A stretch of 64,000 nt of DNA from Lepiota brunneoincarnata (lineage: Eukaryota; Basidiomycota; Agaricomycetes; Agaricales; Agaricaceae): NCBI GenBank assembly GCA_023014365.1, contig JAEBUN010000050.1, forward strand, positions 186,001 through 250,000, given 5' to 3'. The notes below the pieces were generated by a model. The model did not search any database. It was not told where the DNA came from and saw only the letters and a list, made by a program, of their open reading frames with translations. Made by a program: the position numbers and the translations under genes. Positions 1 to 9,853 of this stretch are shown here, one piece after another; the stretch's first letter is position 1, and the number at the start of each line of letters is the position of its first letter.

Positions 1-1809
1 ATAACCCTTCAGAACGTCCTTCACGTTCCTCGACTGGGTGCCAACCTTGTCAGTTTAGGTGTTTTACAACAAGGGGGAGCGAGCTACCTGCAGTTGTGGA
101 TCGAAAGAGTTGACACTCTCAAAAGGCAGCAATGAATTATTCCGAGCGGTCCTTGCAGGGTCGGCTGGTACATTGTATCATATCCAATGCACAAAAATCG
201 GCAGCGATCTGGCTTACCTTGCTAAAGGGCAACTATCCATGTGTTTGTGGCATCGTCGTATGGGTCATTTAAACCCTCGGATCATTGACTTGATGCGCCG
301 TGATTGCCTTGTGAAAGGCTTGGACATTTACGCACCTTGCGAGTTCGACCATCTGTGCAGCGGTTGTGTGAACGGGAAGTCTCACCGTCTGCCTATGCCT
401 GACGTAAGCTCAAGCCGTTATTCCAAGATGGAACTGCTGGTACTTGACCTGACTGGACCAATGTCTGTTCCAAGTTGGGATGGGTATTTATATGCACTCG
501 TCGTTGTGGAGGTGAGCTGCTGTTATCCTGTGGGTCGCCTCTTGAAGGATAAGGAAGGGGCCGGCGTCGCTGTTCGGGATATTGTGGCCATGTTGGAACG
601 CCAATCTGGTCTGAAGACTTGCCGTCTCCGAAGTGACAATGGGTCCGAATTTGTCAACTCTGCCATGAATCAATTCTGTTGTCGCAATGGCATCATTCAC
701 GAAACAACTATCCCTTACCTCCCTGAGCAAAATGGCATCGCTGAGCGTGCCATCGCCATTTTCTTCGAGATGATCCGGTGCATGTTGCACACCAGTGGCA
801 TGAACCTGCGTTTCTGGGGCGAAGCTTTCATGTATGCTGTCCACATTCGCAGTTTAACACTCACCTCTGGTTTAAAGGGTATCACCCCTTACGAGGCGTG
901 GACTGGACGCAAACCTGATGTTTCCCATCTTCGGATCTTTGGATCTCTCGGATGGGCTCATGTTCCCAAGCCGGTGCGTAAAGGCAAGTTGGAGTCGAGG
1001 GCAGTGAAGGTTCGGATGCTTGGATGGTGGACCGATGAGGCCAAGGGATATTGTCTTGAGGATTTGGAGAATGGCAAGTTGATTGCCTCTCGTGACATCC
1101 AGTTTTACGAGGATGATGCCCCCAGCAAGTTAGCCATTGTGGATGTTGATGAACCGATGGTCTCACCTGAGACAGTTGATCGTTTGGTTGACAACGCCAT
1201 TGCAGCGGATGTTCCCAAGCTTGGTCCAACCACCACTCTTCCCACGGCTGTCCCCCCAGATCCTGTGCCTACCGTTGACGTTGAATGTCCGGTTACCCCT
1301 CCCCATGAGGTTTCAAGTGGGAGCCTCCCTCAGCTGCCACCTGCACCTAGGAAATCCAATCGTGTACGCAAACCTGTCGAGCGCCTTGGGTTCTTGGCTA
1401 TCGATGATACGTTTTCCTTAAATGGAAGTGTGAACTTTGCTTTTGTTGCTGTCACCGATGAACCTCGCACTTACCAGGAAGCCCTTCGTTCTCCCTACTC
1501 GAAGCAGTGGGAGAGTGCTATCGAGTCCGAGTTTGCTCAATTGAAGAGGGCTGGCATTTTCGAATGGGTGGACGACTTACCCAGGGGAAAGAAAGCGGTT
1601 GGAAGCCGAATTGTCTTCAAGGAGAAACTGGATGGACATGGGAAGCGAGTTAAGTTCAAAGCTCGGATCGTAGCTAAAGGCTTCTCGCAGATACCTGGAG
1701 AGGACTTCACCGAAACCTTCTCATCCGTCGCCAAGTTCACCACTCTCCGCATTTTCCTCACCCTTGCCGCCTATTTAGACTTTGATATTCATCAAGTCGA
1801 TGTCGTCGC
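1..1809 (+). pseudogene. Ty1/Copia family A polyprotein, N-terminal part (cut by window start and by a solo LTR)
   Basis: This is the protease end, GAG-pre-integrase, integrase and start of reverse transcriptase of a Copia retrotransposon. The first ~80 bases read as the usual post-protease motif (LHVPRLGANLVSLG) in frame 1; the rest reads in frame 2 from about position 59, so there is a frameshift near 60-115. Visible landmarks are the HHCC zinc motif (LWHRRMGHLN ... CSGCVNGK), integrase D-D-E residues (LVLDLTGPM, RSDNGSEF, NGIAERA), a proline-rich linker, then RT motifs (KAVGSRIVFKEK, ARIVAKGFSQ). The frame stops at 1816-1818 only because a solo LTR begins at 1810; it resumes at 2153, after the second copy of the target duplication. 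The gag end lies before the window. Confidence 0.9.
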
Positions 1810-2147
1810 TGTTAAATAAAGTGACAGATCACTTATTAGTTAGTAACGAATTATGATATATAAGTAATTAGTTGTTATGTACACCCATCCCTTGGGGATG
1901 TCAATTAGTGGACACCGAGTTTCATGCCTCGTGTCCATTTTGACAGGATGGGACCTTAGACTAGCCAAATCCTATTATGTGAAGGGGAGTTACATACGAA
2001 GAACCTTTACACTTGACCAAATCAGTGGGCTTATCAAATCACACTATTATTAACAACGTGTGAATACATCAGTGATTGTTGATCAACTCGAGCTAGTGAC
2101 TAGTGATCAGTGTGTCACTGATACTATTGACTCTACTCAGTTCAACA
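1810..2147 (+). repeat. Solo LTR of Copia family B
   Basis: This 338-bp sequence begins TGTTAAATAAAG and ends CAGTTCAACA, and is nearly identical to the two LTRs at 5196-5533 and 9854-10191 (two differences from the former). It is flanked by the 5-bp direct repeat GTCGC (1805-1809 and 2148-2152), the target duplication. Removing the LTR and one duplicate copy rejoins the family A RT frame exactly. No internal Copia B sequence remains, so it is an LTR-LTR recombination product. Confidence 0.97.
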
Positions 2148-3389
2148 GTCGCTGCCTACTTGCAAGGAGATCTTGACGAGGAGATATACATGGAGGTACC
2201 AGATGGTGTTGAGAAGTTGGGGACCGGAGGTCGTTATTGGAAGTTGCGAAAGGCCTTGTATGGTCTGAAGCAAGCTGGGAGGCAATGGAAGAAGAGATTA
2301 CACGAAGTTTTGACTAAGCTCAACTTCATCCGTGCATTCGCTGATGACTGTTTATACATCAGACGAGAGAATGGGAAGATTACTCTCCTTGTACTCATCT
2401 ACGTCGATGACATGGCAGTCGCTGGCCCTGGCGGCACTCGCATTATCTCGTTCAAGACTGCCCTCAGCCAAGACTTCGAGATTACCGACCTAGGCAAGCT
2501 CAAATACATGTTGGGCATCCTCGTTACTCGGGATCGCCCCAACCGCCTCATTTACCTTAATCAGTCAGCATATATCCACCAAATCCTTGCCCGCTTTCGC
2601 ATGCAGGATGCCGCTCCTGTCTCCACTCCACTCGCTGTGAAGCACGATCTCTCCACCTCCCATTCCCCCAAGACCGAAGCCGAGAAACGAGCTTACAAAG
2701 AATATGCAGGTAATATTCATTACCTCTCGCTCGTCGGCTCTCTCCTCTTTGCTACTCAGACTCGACCGGACATCCAGCTTGCGGTGAGTTTGGTTGCTCA
2801 ATTCGGCGGAAATCCTGGCATAGCCCACTTAGAGGCCACGAAGCGCGTTTTGCGCTATCTCAAGGGTACTGCAAATTTCCACCTTGTCTTGGGTAGGCGC
2901 GGGAACGATTCCTTCAATCTTGTTGGTTGGACAGACTTGAGTTGGGCCCAAGATCCTGACGATCGAAGGTCCGTTCGCGGTTTTGTATTCGACGTGGCCG
3001 GTAGCTCCGTCTCGTGGTCCTCGAAAAAACAGCTGACCATTGCCACTTCCTCCGTCGAGGCCGAATATATCGCGTCTGCCAACGCTACAAAGGAAGCCAT
3101 TTGGCTTTGTACCCTACTCGAGGAGCTCAATTTCCCACAGACAACGGCAACCGTCATTCACGCTGACAACCAGGGCTGTATTGCCCTTGCCAGTAATCCC
3201 ATTGCTCATTCACGTGCCAAACACATTGACATACGACATCACTTTATCTGTGAATGCGTCGAATGTAATGAAGTCAGGCTCCGCTATGTCTCTACGAAGG
3301 ATATGCTTGCAGACATATTCACCAAAGCCCTCCCTCGTGACGCTTTTATAAAATTTCGCGCCGGTCTCGGCGTGGTTGCTCCCAACTGA
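2148..3389 (+). pseudogene. Ty1/Copia family A polyprotein, C-terminal part (RT and RNase H)
   Basis: This continues the 1-1809 polyprotein after the solo LTR. The reverse transcriptase shows ALYGLKQAGRQWKK and the catalytic IYVDD box near 2400-2412. The RNase H domain shows WTDLSWAQDPDDRRS, SSVEAEYIA and HADNQGC. The frame ends in a Copia-like tail (TKDMLADIFTKALPR). It is open from 2103 to the stop at 3387-3389 with no stop codon, so this half is less decayed than the Gypsy elements downstream. The solo LTR makes the element unable to produce a full polyprotein. Confidence 0.92.
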
Positions 3390-3407
3390 CGTCTCACTGA
3401 GTGGGAG

Positions 3408-3824
3408 TGTCGAAACGCGATCGTTCAGCTTGACGATTGTTTATTGTTTTTCCTTATTTCATATTCCCTCTTACCATGGACACTGTATGTACACGAATGA
3501 ACAATTTTATTATACTACTAGGTTATGAGGATGTACTTTCATTCTAGCGTAAATAGGAGTACATAGTTTTTCTTTCTCTTATTTAAGTAGCCTACTGAAA
3601 TGGCCTAGGATCCAGTCTTCCTTACTGGATCCTAGGTGAGTAGTATGTTGCGTCGTGTCTCCGTTTAATATTGATCTAGTCTTCCTTACTGGATCCTAGT
3701 GATCCTATCTTATATATTCCATGTCCGATGTATCTACTGCGCACTTCTATTCTCGTTACAGCCACCTCCGACTTATGTGATGTTCCGAAATCTCACTTGA
3801 GATTGTGAGCCTTCAACGTCATCA
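3408..3824 (+). repeat. 3' LTR of Copia family A (end uncertain)
   Basis: A purine tract (GAGTGGGAG, 3399-3407) follows the pol stop by 10 bases and is the likely polypurine tract. The sequence after it starts TGTCGAAACGCG, as an LTR should. The 5' LTR is outside the window, so the right end cannot be fixed by comparison; 3824 is only a plausible CA end. The LTR carries two GGATCC-centred hairpin copies (3604-3636 and about 3679-3704). A related start (TGTTGAAACGCC) and the same hairpin occur at the outer ends of the 20-kb inverted-repeat block (57699-57926). Confidence 0.5.
3604..3636. repeat. Perfect 13-bp hairpin in LTR
   Basis: Arms CCTAGGATCCAGT (3604-3616) and its exact complement (3624-3636) enclose the 7-base loop CTTCCTT. 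A partial second copy follows near 3679-3704. The function is unknown; it could be an RNA secondary structure in the LTR transcript. Confidence 0.85.
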
Positions 3825-3938
3825 GAATCGGCCTGTCAATAGCAATACTTCTGATAAGAAGTTGTAGGGTGGCTTCCTAGAATTGTAGGGACAACTACAC
3901 AATAAAATAATACTCCAAGTGGAGTACCACCCAACATA

Positions 3939-4541
3939 ATGTCAGCGATAGCTTTTTGGGCTATCATATTGACCCTTTCTGCTAGCCGAAATCATGGTAT
4001 CCGCAAGGGAATGCATGAAGAATTAAGACTTAGCGATGTGGCGCCGCCCAAAATGCGAGTACCCCTGTTCGTAGTGTATATCTACTGCCGCATTTGATTT
4101 ACATCTGATCCTATACTAAGTATGCATTTCTGATGATGCTGATTAATCAGCCAGAATTCATGGTACCAATCCATCGCGTTCACAGCACGTCGCTTCTCTG
4201 CCTTTCCCTTCCCTCGAGCCCTTGTCGTCACTCGCTTGTGGCCCATTTTTGCCTGCGTTTGGATGTCTTCTACAACCCTCAGAGCATCCTTGCCCACCCC
4301 ACTGGTTACAACGGATTTCACCCACAATCGGCTCCTGTTCCTCACCCCCGCCCGGATGATAGCAGCCACTTCCCCCAGTTGCATCAGCCCCTTGTGAAAC
4401 ATACACTACGAACAGGGGTACTTGCGCTTCAGACAGCGTCATATCACTGAGTCTTAAACCTTCAGCCATCCTCTTGTAGATATCACGATATCGGCTAGCA
4501 GAAAGGGTCAACATGATAGCCAAAAGGGTATCGCTGACATT
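3939..4541. repeat. Foldback element with ~145-bp inverted arms
   Basis: The left arm (3939-4083) and right arm (4398-4541) are inverted copies, roughly three-quarters identical by eye, starting AATGTCAGCGATA at both outer ends. The loop of about 310 bp is unique and contains a 106-codon minus-strand frame (4082-4402). Both arms read as a similar short peptide when translated outward to inward (LTLSASR ... PLFVVY), so this may be an inverted duplication of a gene fragment rather than a classical TIR transposon. No flanking target duplication is obvious. Confidence 0.7.
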
Positions 4542-4981
4542 GGCCCATTGGGTGAATTGTATTCAGTGAGAACCCAGCCAGGAAGTTTATAAGATAGATA
4601 AGATACACGCACACCACTCCGCGTGCTCGAGGCCCAAAATGTAAACTTGTCAAGCGTTCGTGTTTCCAAGCTTGAGGTAATATTAACCTTTAGAACTTGA
4701 ATAGAGTCGAGGACGCCTGTCGTCTCTGAGTAGCCACTGGAACTTGGCCCGCCGGGCTACACATCCCCGAATGGAAGGGGGCGTGCGGAGTGTGTGGCTG
4801 TAGGGCGTCAATGACATAGATGGCCACTCTCTTGGGCATAATGAAGCACTGGCGGTGCACCACAGAAATCAGAAGCATCCCTCACCCTACTGTCAGAGAG
4901 CCGACGCACTTAGTGGGTGAGCTTGCAAGCGCCATGTGTCAGTTACCCTGGGTCCAGGGTCCAGTCCAGGATGGCCAACGT
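4542..4981. other. Intergenic sequence left of the hAT element
   Basis: I recognise no gene, repeat or RNA here. Short frames on both strands have no recognisable motifs. The segment was continuous with 24064 onward before the hAT insertion, because ATAGTCAC is present at 4982-4989 and 24056-24063. Confidence 0.5.
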
Positions 4982-4989
4982 ATAGTCAC

Positions 4990-5195
4990 TAGGGGTGCCA
5001 AAGTTCAGTTCAGTTCAGTTCAGCACCTCCTTAGCCTGAACCTGAACCTGAACCTGAACCTGAACTGAACCTCTTGAACTCAGTTCAGTAGGTTCAGTTC
5101 AGGGTTTGAACCAGTTTGAACCCCAAACCTTTTTGTAATATGCCAGAAACAATATATATGTATATTGAAGATCAACTAGTCAAAGTTCCATTCTT
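4990..5195. repeat. hAT left terminus with subterminal repeats
   Basis: After the terminal motif comes TTCAGTTCAGTTCAG, then tandem GAACCT units (about 5037-5068) and further TTCAG motifs to about 5110. Such clustered short motifs are known in hAT elements as transposase-binding sites. The same arrangement, reversed, ends the derivative at 39217. The Copia B target site TTCTT is at 5191-5195. Confidence 0.85.
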
Positions 5196-5533
5196 TGTTA
5201 AATAAAGTGACAGATCACTTATTAGTTAGAAACGAATTATGATATATAAGTAATTAGTTGTTATGTACACCCATCCCTTGGGGATGTCAATTAGTGGACA
5301 CCGAGTTTCATGCCTCGTGTCCATTTTGACAGGATGGGACCTTAGACTAGCCAAATCCTATTATGTGAAGGGGAGTTACATACGAAGAACCTTTACACTT
5401 GACCAAATCAGTGGGCTTATCAAATCACACTATTATTAACAACATGTGAATACATCAGTGATTGTTGATCAACTCGAGCTAGTGACTAGTGATCAGTGTG
5501 TCACTGATACTATTGACTCTACTCAGTTCAACA
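5196..5533 (+). repeat. 5' LTR of Copia B
   Basis: TGTTAAATAAAG to CAGTTCAACA, 338 bp. Compared with the 3' LTR it differs at the positions equivalent to 5234, 5311, 5316 and 5444; each is a CpG in one copy and TpG or CpA in the other. Confidence 0.97.
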
Positions 5534-5545
5534 GGTTATGGGCCC
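5534..5545 (+). promoter_or_regulatory. Primer-binding site, initiator tRNA-Met half-molecule type
   Basis: The sequence GGTTATGGGCCC begins at the first base after the LTR. It is complementary to the anticodon arm of eukaryotic initiator tRNA-Met (GGGCCCAUAACC, containing the CAU anticodon), not to a tRNA 3' CCA end. Drosophila copia is known to prime with such an internal half-tRNA; the same mechanism is inferred here. Confidence 0.75.
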
Positions 5546-5697
5546 CGGCTCTACACCATTTTAATCATTGATTGTTGGGGATACTGCTGCATATTGCTGC
5601 TACTGTGACTATTGGCTTATTGCCACCATATTGCGCTTTTATTGCGAGTTTATTGCGCTTTTATTGCGAGTTTATTGGGAATTTATTGGATATCACT

Positions 5698-6261
5698 ATG
5701 TCTGACTCAGTCAGTGCTAGAATTACACCTCTTACCAACTCCAACTATGGAGAGTGGTCAGGTGAAATGCAGGCATGGTTGATGTCAAAGGGATTGTGGA
5801 ATGTGGTCAGTGGGAAGGAGAAAAAGCCTGAAAAGGATCAGGGGAATATAGATGCTTGGGAATTGAAGGTGCAAAAGGCTGCTGGTGACATATATCTGTT
5901 ACTGGATCATGACCAAAGGGTGCATGTTCGAGATTTAGTGGGGGAACCAGTTGAAATGTGGAAGAAGCTTGAGGAGGTGCATCAGTCCAAGAAACCTGGT
6001 GCTCGATTCAATGCATATGATGATCTCTTCTCCATTCGTAAGAATGATGAGGAATCATTAGTTGATCTGGGGACACGAATAGAGAAGGCAATGGCAACTA
6101 TACAGGATTTACGTCCTACCAAGTTCACCATTACCAATCTTGATGAGGAACTACAATGCATGGCGTTGATTCGAGCATTACCAGAGGACTATGCACACCT
6201 GTCAACAGCACTACTACTACAGGACAAATTGACCAAGTCAACTGTCCTTGCTGCCTTCTGA
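5698..6261 (+). CDS. gag: Copia B Gag (UBN2-type)
   Basis: The ATG at 5698 is the first that opens the conserved Gag domain: ITPLTNSNYGEWSGEMQAWL is the usual start of copia-type Gag (UBN2 family), followed by W-rich helices and GARFNAYDDLFSI. The frame is 187 codons and ends in TGA at 6259-6261. The codons after the stop continue Gag in the same frame (NEDLNRQKR), so Gag and Pol were one reading frame. Gag forms the virus-like particle and carries the RNA; its zinc knuckle lies after the stop. An upstream in-frame stretch from 5572 has no Gag similarity and is probably leader. Confidence 0.88.
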   Translation: MSDSVSARITPLTNSNYGEWSGEMQAWLMSKGLWNVVSGKEKKPEKDQGNIDAWELKVQKAAGDIYLLLDHDQRVHVRDLVGEPVEMWKKLEEVHQSKKPGARFNAYDDLFSIRKNDEESLVDLGTRIEKAMATIQDLRPTKFTITNLDEELQCMALIRALPEDYAHLSTALLLQDKLTKSTVLAAF

Positions 6262-9200
6262 AATGAGGACCTCAATCGTCAAAAGCGAACAGAGATAGCC
6301 AATTGGGCAATGGTGGGAGGCTTTGGAGGAAAGAAAAAGTGGAAACCAAAGACACCAGGGGTTGTAGTCACTTGCTATGTCTGTGGCAAAGTGGGGCATA
6401 TTGTGAGAGTGTGTCATGATCGCAAAGACAAAGTTGGGACAAATACAGCAGAGGCACACAGAGTTGAGGAAAGTGGGGAGAAGATGCCAGAGTCGGCTCA
6501 TGTGGCAAGTACTCTTTCTGGTTTTGAGGCATGCTTTACATCATCTAATAGTTTCCATTGGATTATAGACACAGGGGCCTCTTCTCATATGACCCCTCAT
6601 AAAAGCTGGTTACAAGATTACACTCCATTTAGAGTTCCTGTTCGACTTGCGGACAACAGTATTGTATATTCAGAGGGTATTGGACGTGTTATCTTCAGAC
6701 CAGTTATTAATGGACAATTAGAAAGAGATGTTGAATTTACCAGAGTACTACATGTTCTGGCATTACGGAGTAATCTTCTTGCTGTTCTATACCTAACTCT
6801 TCATAAAGGGATTGATGTTCACATTTCTCTTGATAAACTACAGTTCTTCCAAAAAGACCAATTACTATTTACTGGTTCAGTTAAAGGTACTACTGGTTAT
6901 CTTGATGGTTCTACTGTAGAAAATATAGAAAATGTTCATATTGCATCAACTCTCCCTCTGAATCTATCTCTGTGGCATAAATGGCTTGGGCATCACAACT
7001 ATGAGGACATCAAATGGATGATCAAAAGTGACATAATTAGTGGAATGACAGTAAGCTCATCTGAGAAGCCTGATCCAATCTGTGAGCCATGTCTAGCAGG
7101 AAAAATGCATGCAAACCCATTCCCCCCTTCAGAACATAGAGCATCACAGTCATTAGAACTTGTTCACTCTGATCTTCACCAAGTATCAGTAACATCATTG
7201 GGTGGTTTCAATTATTGGGTTACATTTATTGATGACTTCTCTCAATTTCGGGTTGTCATACCCTTAAAGAGAAAGAGTGATGTATTTGATGCATTCAAGC
7301 GGTTTAAAGTGTTTGCAGAAAATCAAACTGGACACACTCTGAAAACCTTCCGATGTGACAAAGGGGGTGAATATATGGGATCAAACTTTATCAAGTTCCT
7401 TGATGATTGTGGCATTGCTAGACAATATACTGTGCGAAATAGGCCACAACAGAATGGTGTTGCTGAACGAGCAAACAGAACACTTAATGAAAGGATCACA
7501 GCTATGATCTCAGAAGCTAATCTATCAAAGGGGTACTGGGGTGAATGTCTTGCTGCACTTGTTCATGTTTGGAATCGCTGTCCCACATCTGTACTGCCAA
7601 GTATGACACCATATGAGGCATGGTATGGCAAGAAACCTGATGTTAGTCATCTTAGAGTTTGGGGGTGTATTGCATATGTCCATATCCAAAAGGATAAAAG
7701 GTCACCACTTGGAAGTCATATGGAAAAGTGTGTATTCATTGGGTATCCTGAAGGATATAAGGGGTGGAAATTTTACAATCCTGTTACAAAGAAAATAGTT
7801 ATCAGTGAATGTGCAGAGTTTGATGAGCGTATTGGTTTAAATGGTCCTCTCCATCACCAATTGCAACCTAATGATATAAATGATAAAGAACCTGTTCTAC
7901 CAGCCCCTGAACCAATCCTGGTACCACTCACTGACCCATTGACTCCATGTGTACAAATACAACCAACTGGACAAGTTGAAGCAAATGATGAACAGGATGA
8001 TGATATCAGAGAAGGCCTACCAAGTGAACCTGAAATTGACTCTAGACCAATTGCTATTCGAAAGCCCAAATGGAATGTGGCACGCCCATTAGGATATTGG
8101 AAGCATAGAGAGCCTAAACCACTGGTCACTGACTCAGAATCAGAGGATGAGCAACAGAATGCTCAGTATAGCCAAGAGATGGAACCACAGTCATACTCTG
8201 AGGCATTAGAGCGACCAAATGGTGAGGGTGATAAATGGCATGAGGCAGCACTAGAGGAGATTAATGCCCACCTCACAAATGGAACTTGGTCACTTGTACC
8301 ACTGCCTCCAGGGGAGAAAGCAATTGGGTCTAAATGGGTGTTCAAGGTTAAACACAATGCAGATGGCTCTATAGAGCGTTACAAAGCCCGTATTGTAGCA
8401 AAGGGATTTAGTCAGCGACCAGGACAAGATTATTTTGAAACCTTTGCATCAACTATGCATCAGAGTACCATCCGAACTATACTTGCTCTGGCTGCTATTG
8501 AAGACCTAAATCTGCGTACTGTGGACATATCTCATGCTTTTATCAATAGTGATATTGATGCTGAAGTATATATGAAGCAGCCAGAAGGGTTTGAGCAAGG
8601 GGGTTCAGAGTGTGTTTGTAAACTGAACAAGTCCCTATATGGGTTCAAGCAGTCACCTCGTCTGTGGAGTGAAAAACTTGCAACTGTAATGGAAGGGATG
8701 AATTTCCATGGGTTGCACAGTGATCCATCAGTTTACCTCTATGCCCGGGATGATGTACAGGTAATCGTCCCCATGTTTGTGGATGACATTACAATTGCAT
8801 CAAAATCTGTTGAGAAAATGGACCAGTTTGTGGAAGAATTATCTTCACATTTCAAATTGAGGGACCTAGGTGAAACATCATTCTTATTGGGTGTTGAAAT
8901 CAAACGAGATAGGCAACAGCACATATTGACACTGTCCCAACGTCAATATATTCTAAAGAAGTTGGAAGAGTTTGGAATGACAGAGTGCAAACCACGAACA
9001 ACACCCATGATACCTAATAAGGTCCTTACACTAGATGACTGTCCAAAAACTCCAGAGGAAAAGCAAAAGATGGTTAATATCCCTTACATGAATGCTGTTG
9101 GCTCTCTCATGTATTTGGCCACTACAACACATCCGGACATTGCTTATGCTGTAGGGGTACTAGCACGCTTCAATACTAACCCTGGAATAGCTCATTGGTC

Positions 9201-9753
9201 AGCTGTTAAACACCTGTTCCGATACTTAAGGGGTACATTGGACTATAAGCTCACATATGGATCTGACTCCAGTATTGGTGATAGGATGTTTGTGACATAT
9301 TGTGATGCTGATCATGGAGGAGACAAGGACTCTTGCAAATCCACAACAGGATATTTGGTGAAGCTGGGTCAGGGGGTTGTGTGTTGGAGAAGCAAGCTTC
9401 AACCTGTAGTCACCAAGTCAACTACTGAAGCAGAGTATGTGGCTGGAAATGAAGCTGGAAAAGAAATCCTGTGGATGCAAAAATTGCTAGGAGAGCTTGG
9501 ATATACTCCATGTGCCCCATCGGTACTATACACTGATAGCCAGTCTGCAATGTCTGTTGCCAAAAACCCTGATCACCATGGGAGGATGAAACACTTGGAC
9601 ATGGGTTATTATTGGTTGAGGGAGAAGGTGGCAATGAAAAAGCTACAGCTTGAGCACCTGTCTACTGATGACATGCCAGCTGATCTGCTTACAAAACCTC
9701 TTGCCCGAGTCAAGGTGGAGAAGTTCTGTGATCTTATAGGTTTAAGGAAATGA
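6262..9753 (+). CDS. pol: Copia B Pol: zinc knuckle, protease, integrase, RT, RNase H
   Basis: This frame is open for about 1,163 codons after the TGA at 6259. Counting from the first Met (6310), the order is: CCHC knuckle C22-C25-H30-C35 (CYVCGKVGHIVRVC); protease WIIDTGASSHM near residue 84-94; GAG-pre-integrase LWHKWLGHHN ... CEPCLAGKMH; integrase D-D-E (LVHSDLHQ, RCDKGGEYM, NGVAERANRT); RT (KWVFKVKHN, SLYGFKQSPRLW, FVDD near residue 825); RNase H (TYCDADHGG, KSTTEAEYVA, LYTDSQSA). All catalytic residues I checked are present and there is no frameshift. Expression would need readthrough of the TGA or an intact sister copy supplying protein. Confidence 0.95.
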   Translation, partial: NEDLNRQKRTEIANWAMVGGFGGKKKWKPKTPGVVVTCYVCGKVGHIVRVCHDRKDKVGTNTAEAHRVEESGEKMPESAHVASTLSGFEACFTSSNSFHWIIDTGASSHMTPHKSWLQDYTPFRVPVRLADNSIVYSEGIGRVIFRPVINGQLERDVEFTRVLHVLALRSNLLAVLYLTLHKGIDVHISLDKLQFFQKDQLLFTGSVKGTTGYLDGSTVENIENVHIASTLPLNLSLWHKWLGHHNYEDIKWMIKSDIISGMTVSSSEKPDPICEPCLAGKMHANPFPPSEHRASQSLELVHSDLHQVSVTSLGGFNYWVTFIDDFSQFRVVIPLKRKSDVFDAFKRFKVFAENQTGHTLKTFRCDKGGEYMGSNFIKFLDDCGIARQYTVRNRPQQNGVAERANRTLNERITAMISEANLSKGYWGECLAALVHVWNRCPTSVLPSMTPYEAWYGKKPDVSHLRVWGCIAYVHIQKDKRSPLGSHMEKCVFIGYPEGYKGWKFYNPVTKKIVISECAEFDERIGLNGPLHHQLQPNDINDKEPVLPAPEPILVPLTDPLTPCVQIQPTGQVEANDEQDDDIREGLPSEPEIDSRPIAIRKPKWNVARPLGYWKHREPKPLVTDSESEDEQQNAQYSQEMEPQSYSEALERPNGEGDKWHEAALEEINAHLTNGTWSLVPLPPGEKAIGSKWVFKVKHNADGSIERYKARIVAKGFSQRPGQDYFETFASTMHQSTIRTILALAAIEDLNLRTVDISHAFINSDIDAEVYMKQPEGFEQGGSECVCKLNKSLYGFKQSPRLWSEKLATVMEGMNFHGLHSDPSVYLYARDDVQVIVPMFVDDITIASKSVEKMDQFVEELSSHFKLRDLGETSFLLGVEIKRDRQQHILTLSQRQYILKKLEEFGMTECKPRTTPMIPNKVLTLDDCPKTPEEKQKMVNIPYMNAVGSLMYLATTTHPDIAYAVGVLARFNTNPGIAHWSAVKHLFRYLRGTLDYKLTYGSDSSIGDRMFVTYCDADHGGDKDSCKSTTGYLVKLGQGVVCWRSKLQPVVTKSTTEAEYVAGNEAGKEILWMQKLLGELGYTPCAPSVLYTDSQSAMSVAKNPDHHGRMKHLDMGYYWLREKVAMKKLQLEHLSTDDMPADLLTKPLARVKVEKFCDLIGLRK

Positions 9754-9843
9754 TGGAATAGGAAGTTGGATAAGTGAAGGTGTGGAGTGGATCAGGGGGT
9801 TGTATATTGGTGATCCACTACACAAATTAAAGAAGTGTTCTGT

Positions 9844-9853
9844 CAGGGGGTTG
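9844..9853 (+). promoter_or_regulatory. Polypurine tract of Copia B
   Basis: CAGGGGGTTG directly precedes the 3' LTR and would prime plus-strand synthesis. The same CAGGGGGTTGT motif occurs once more at 9793-9803, about 50 bp upstream. Confidence 0.7.

Noticed and set aside
5037..5068. Telomere-like tandem hexamers (GAACCT)
   Set aside because: They are hAT subterminal repeats, present at both ends of two hAT copies; fungal telomeres are usually TTAGGG-type.
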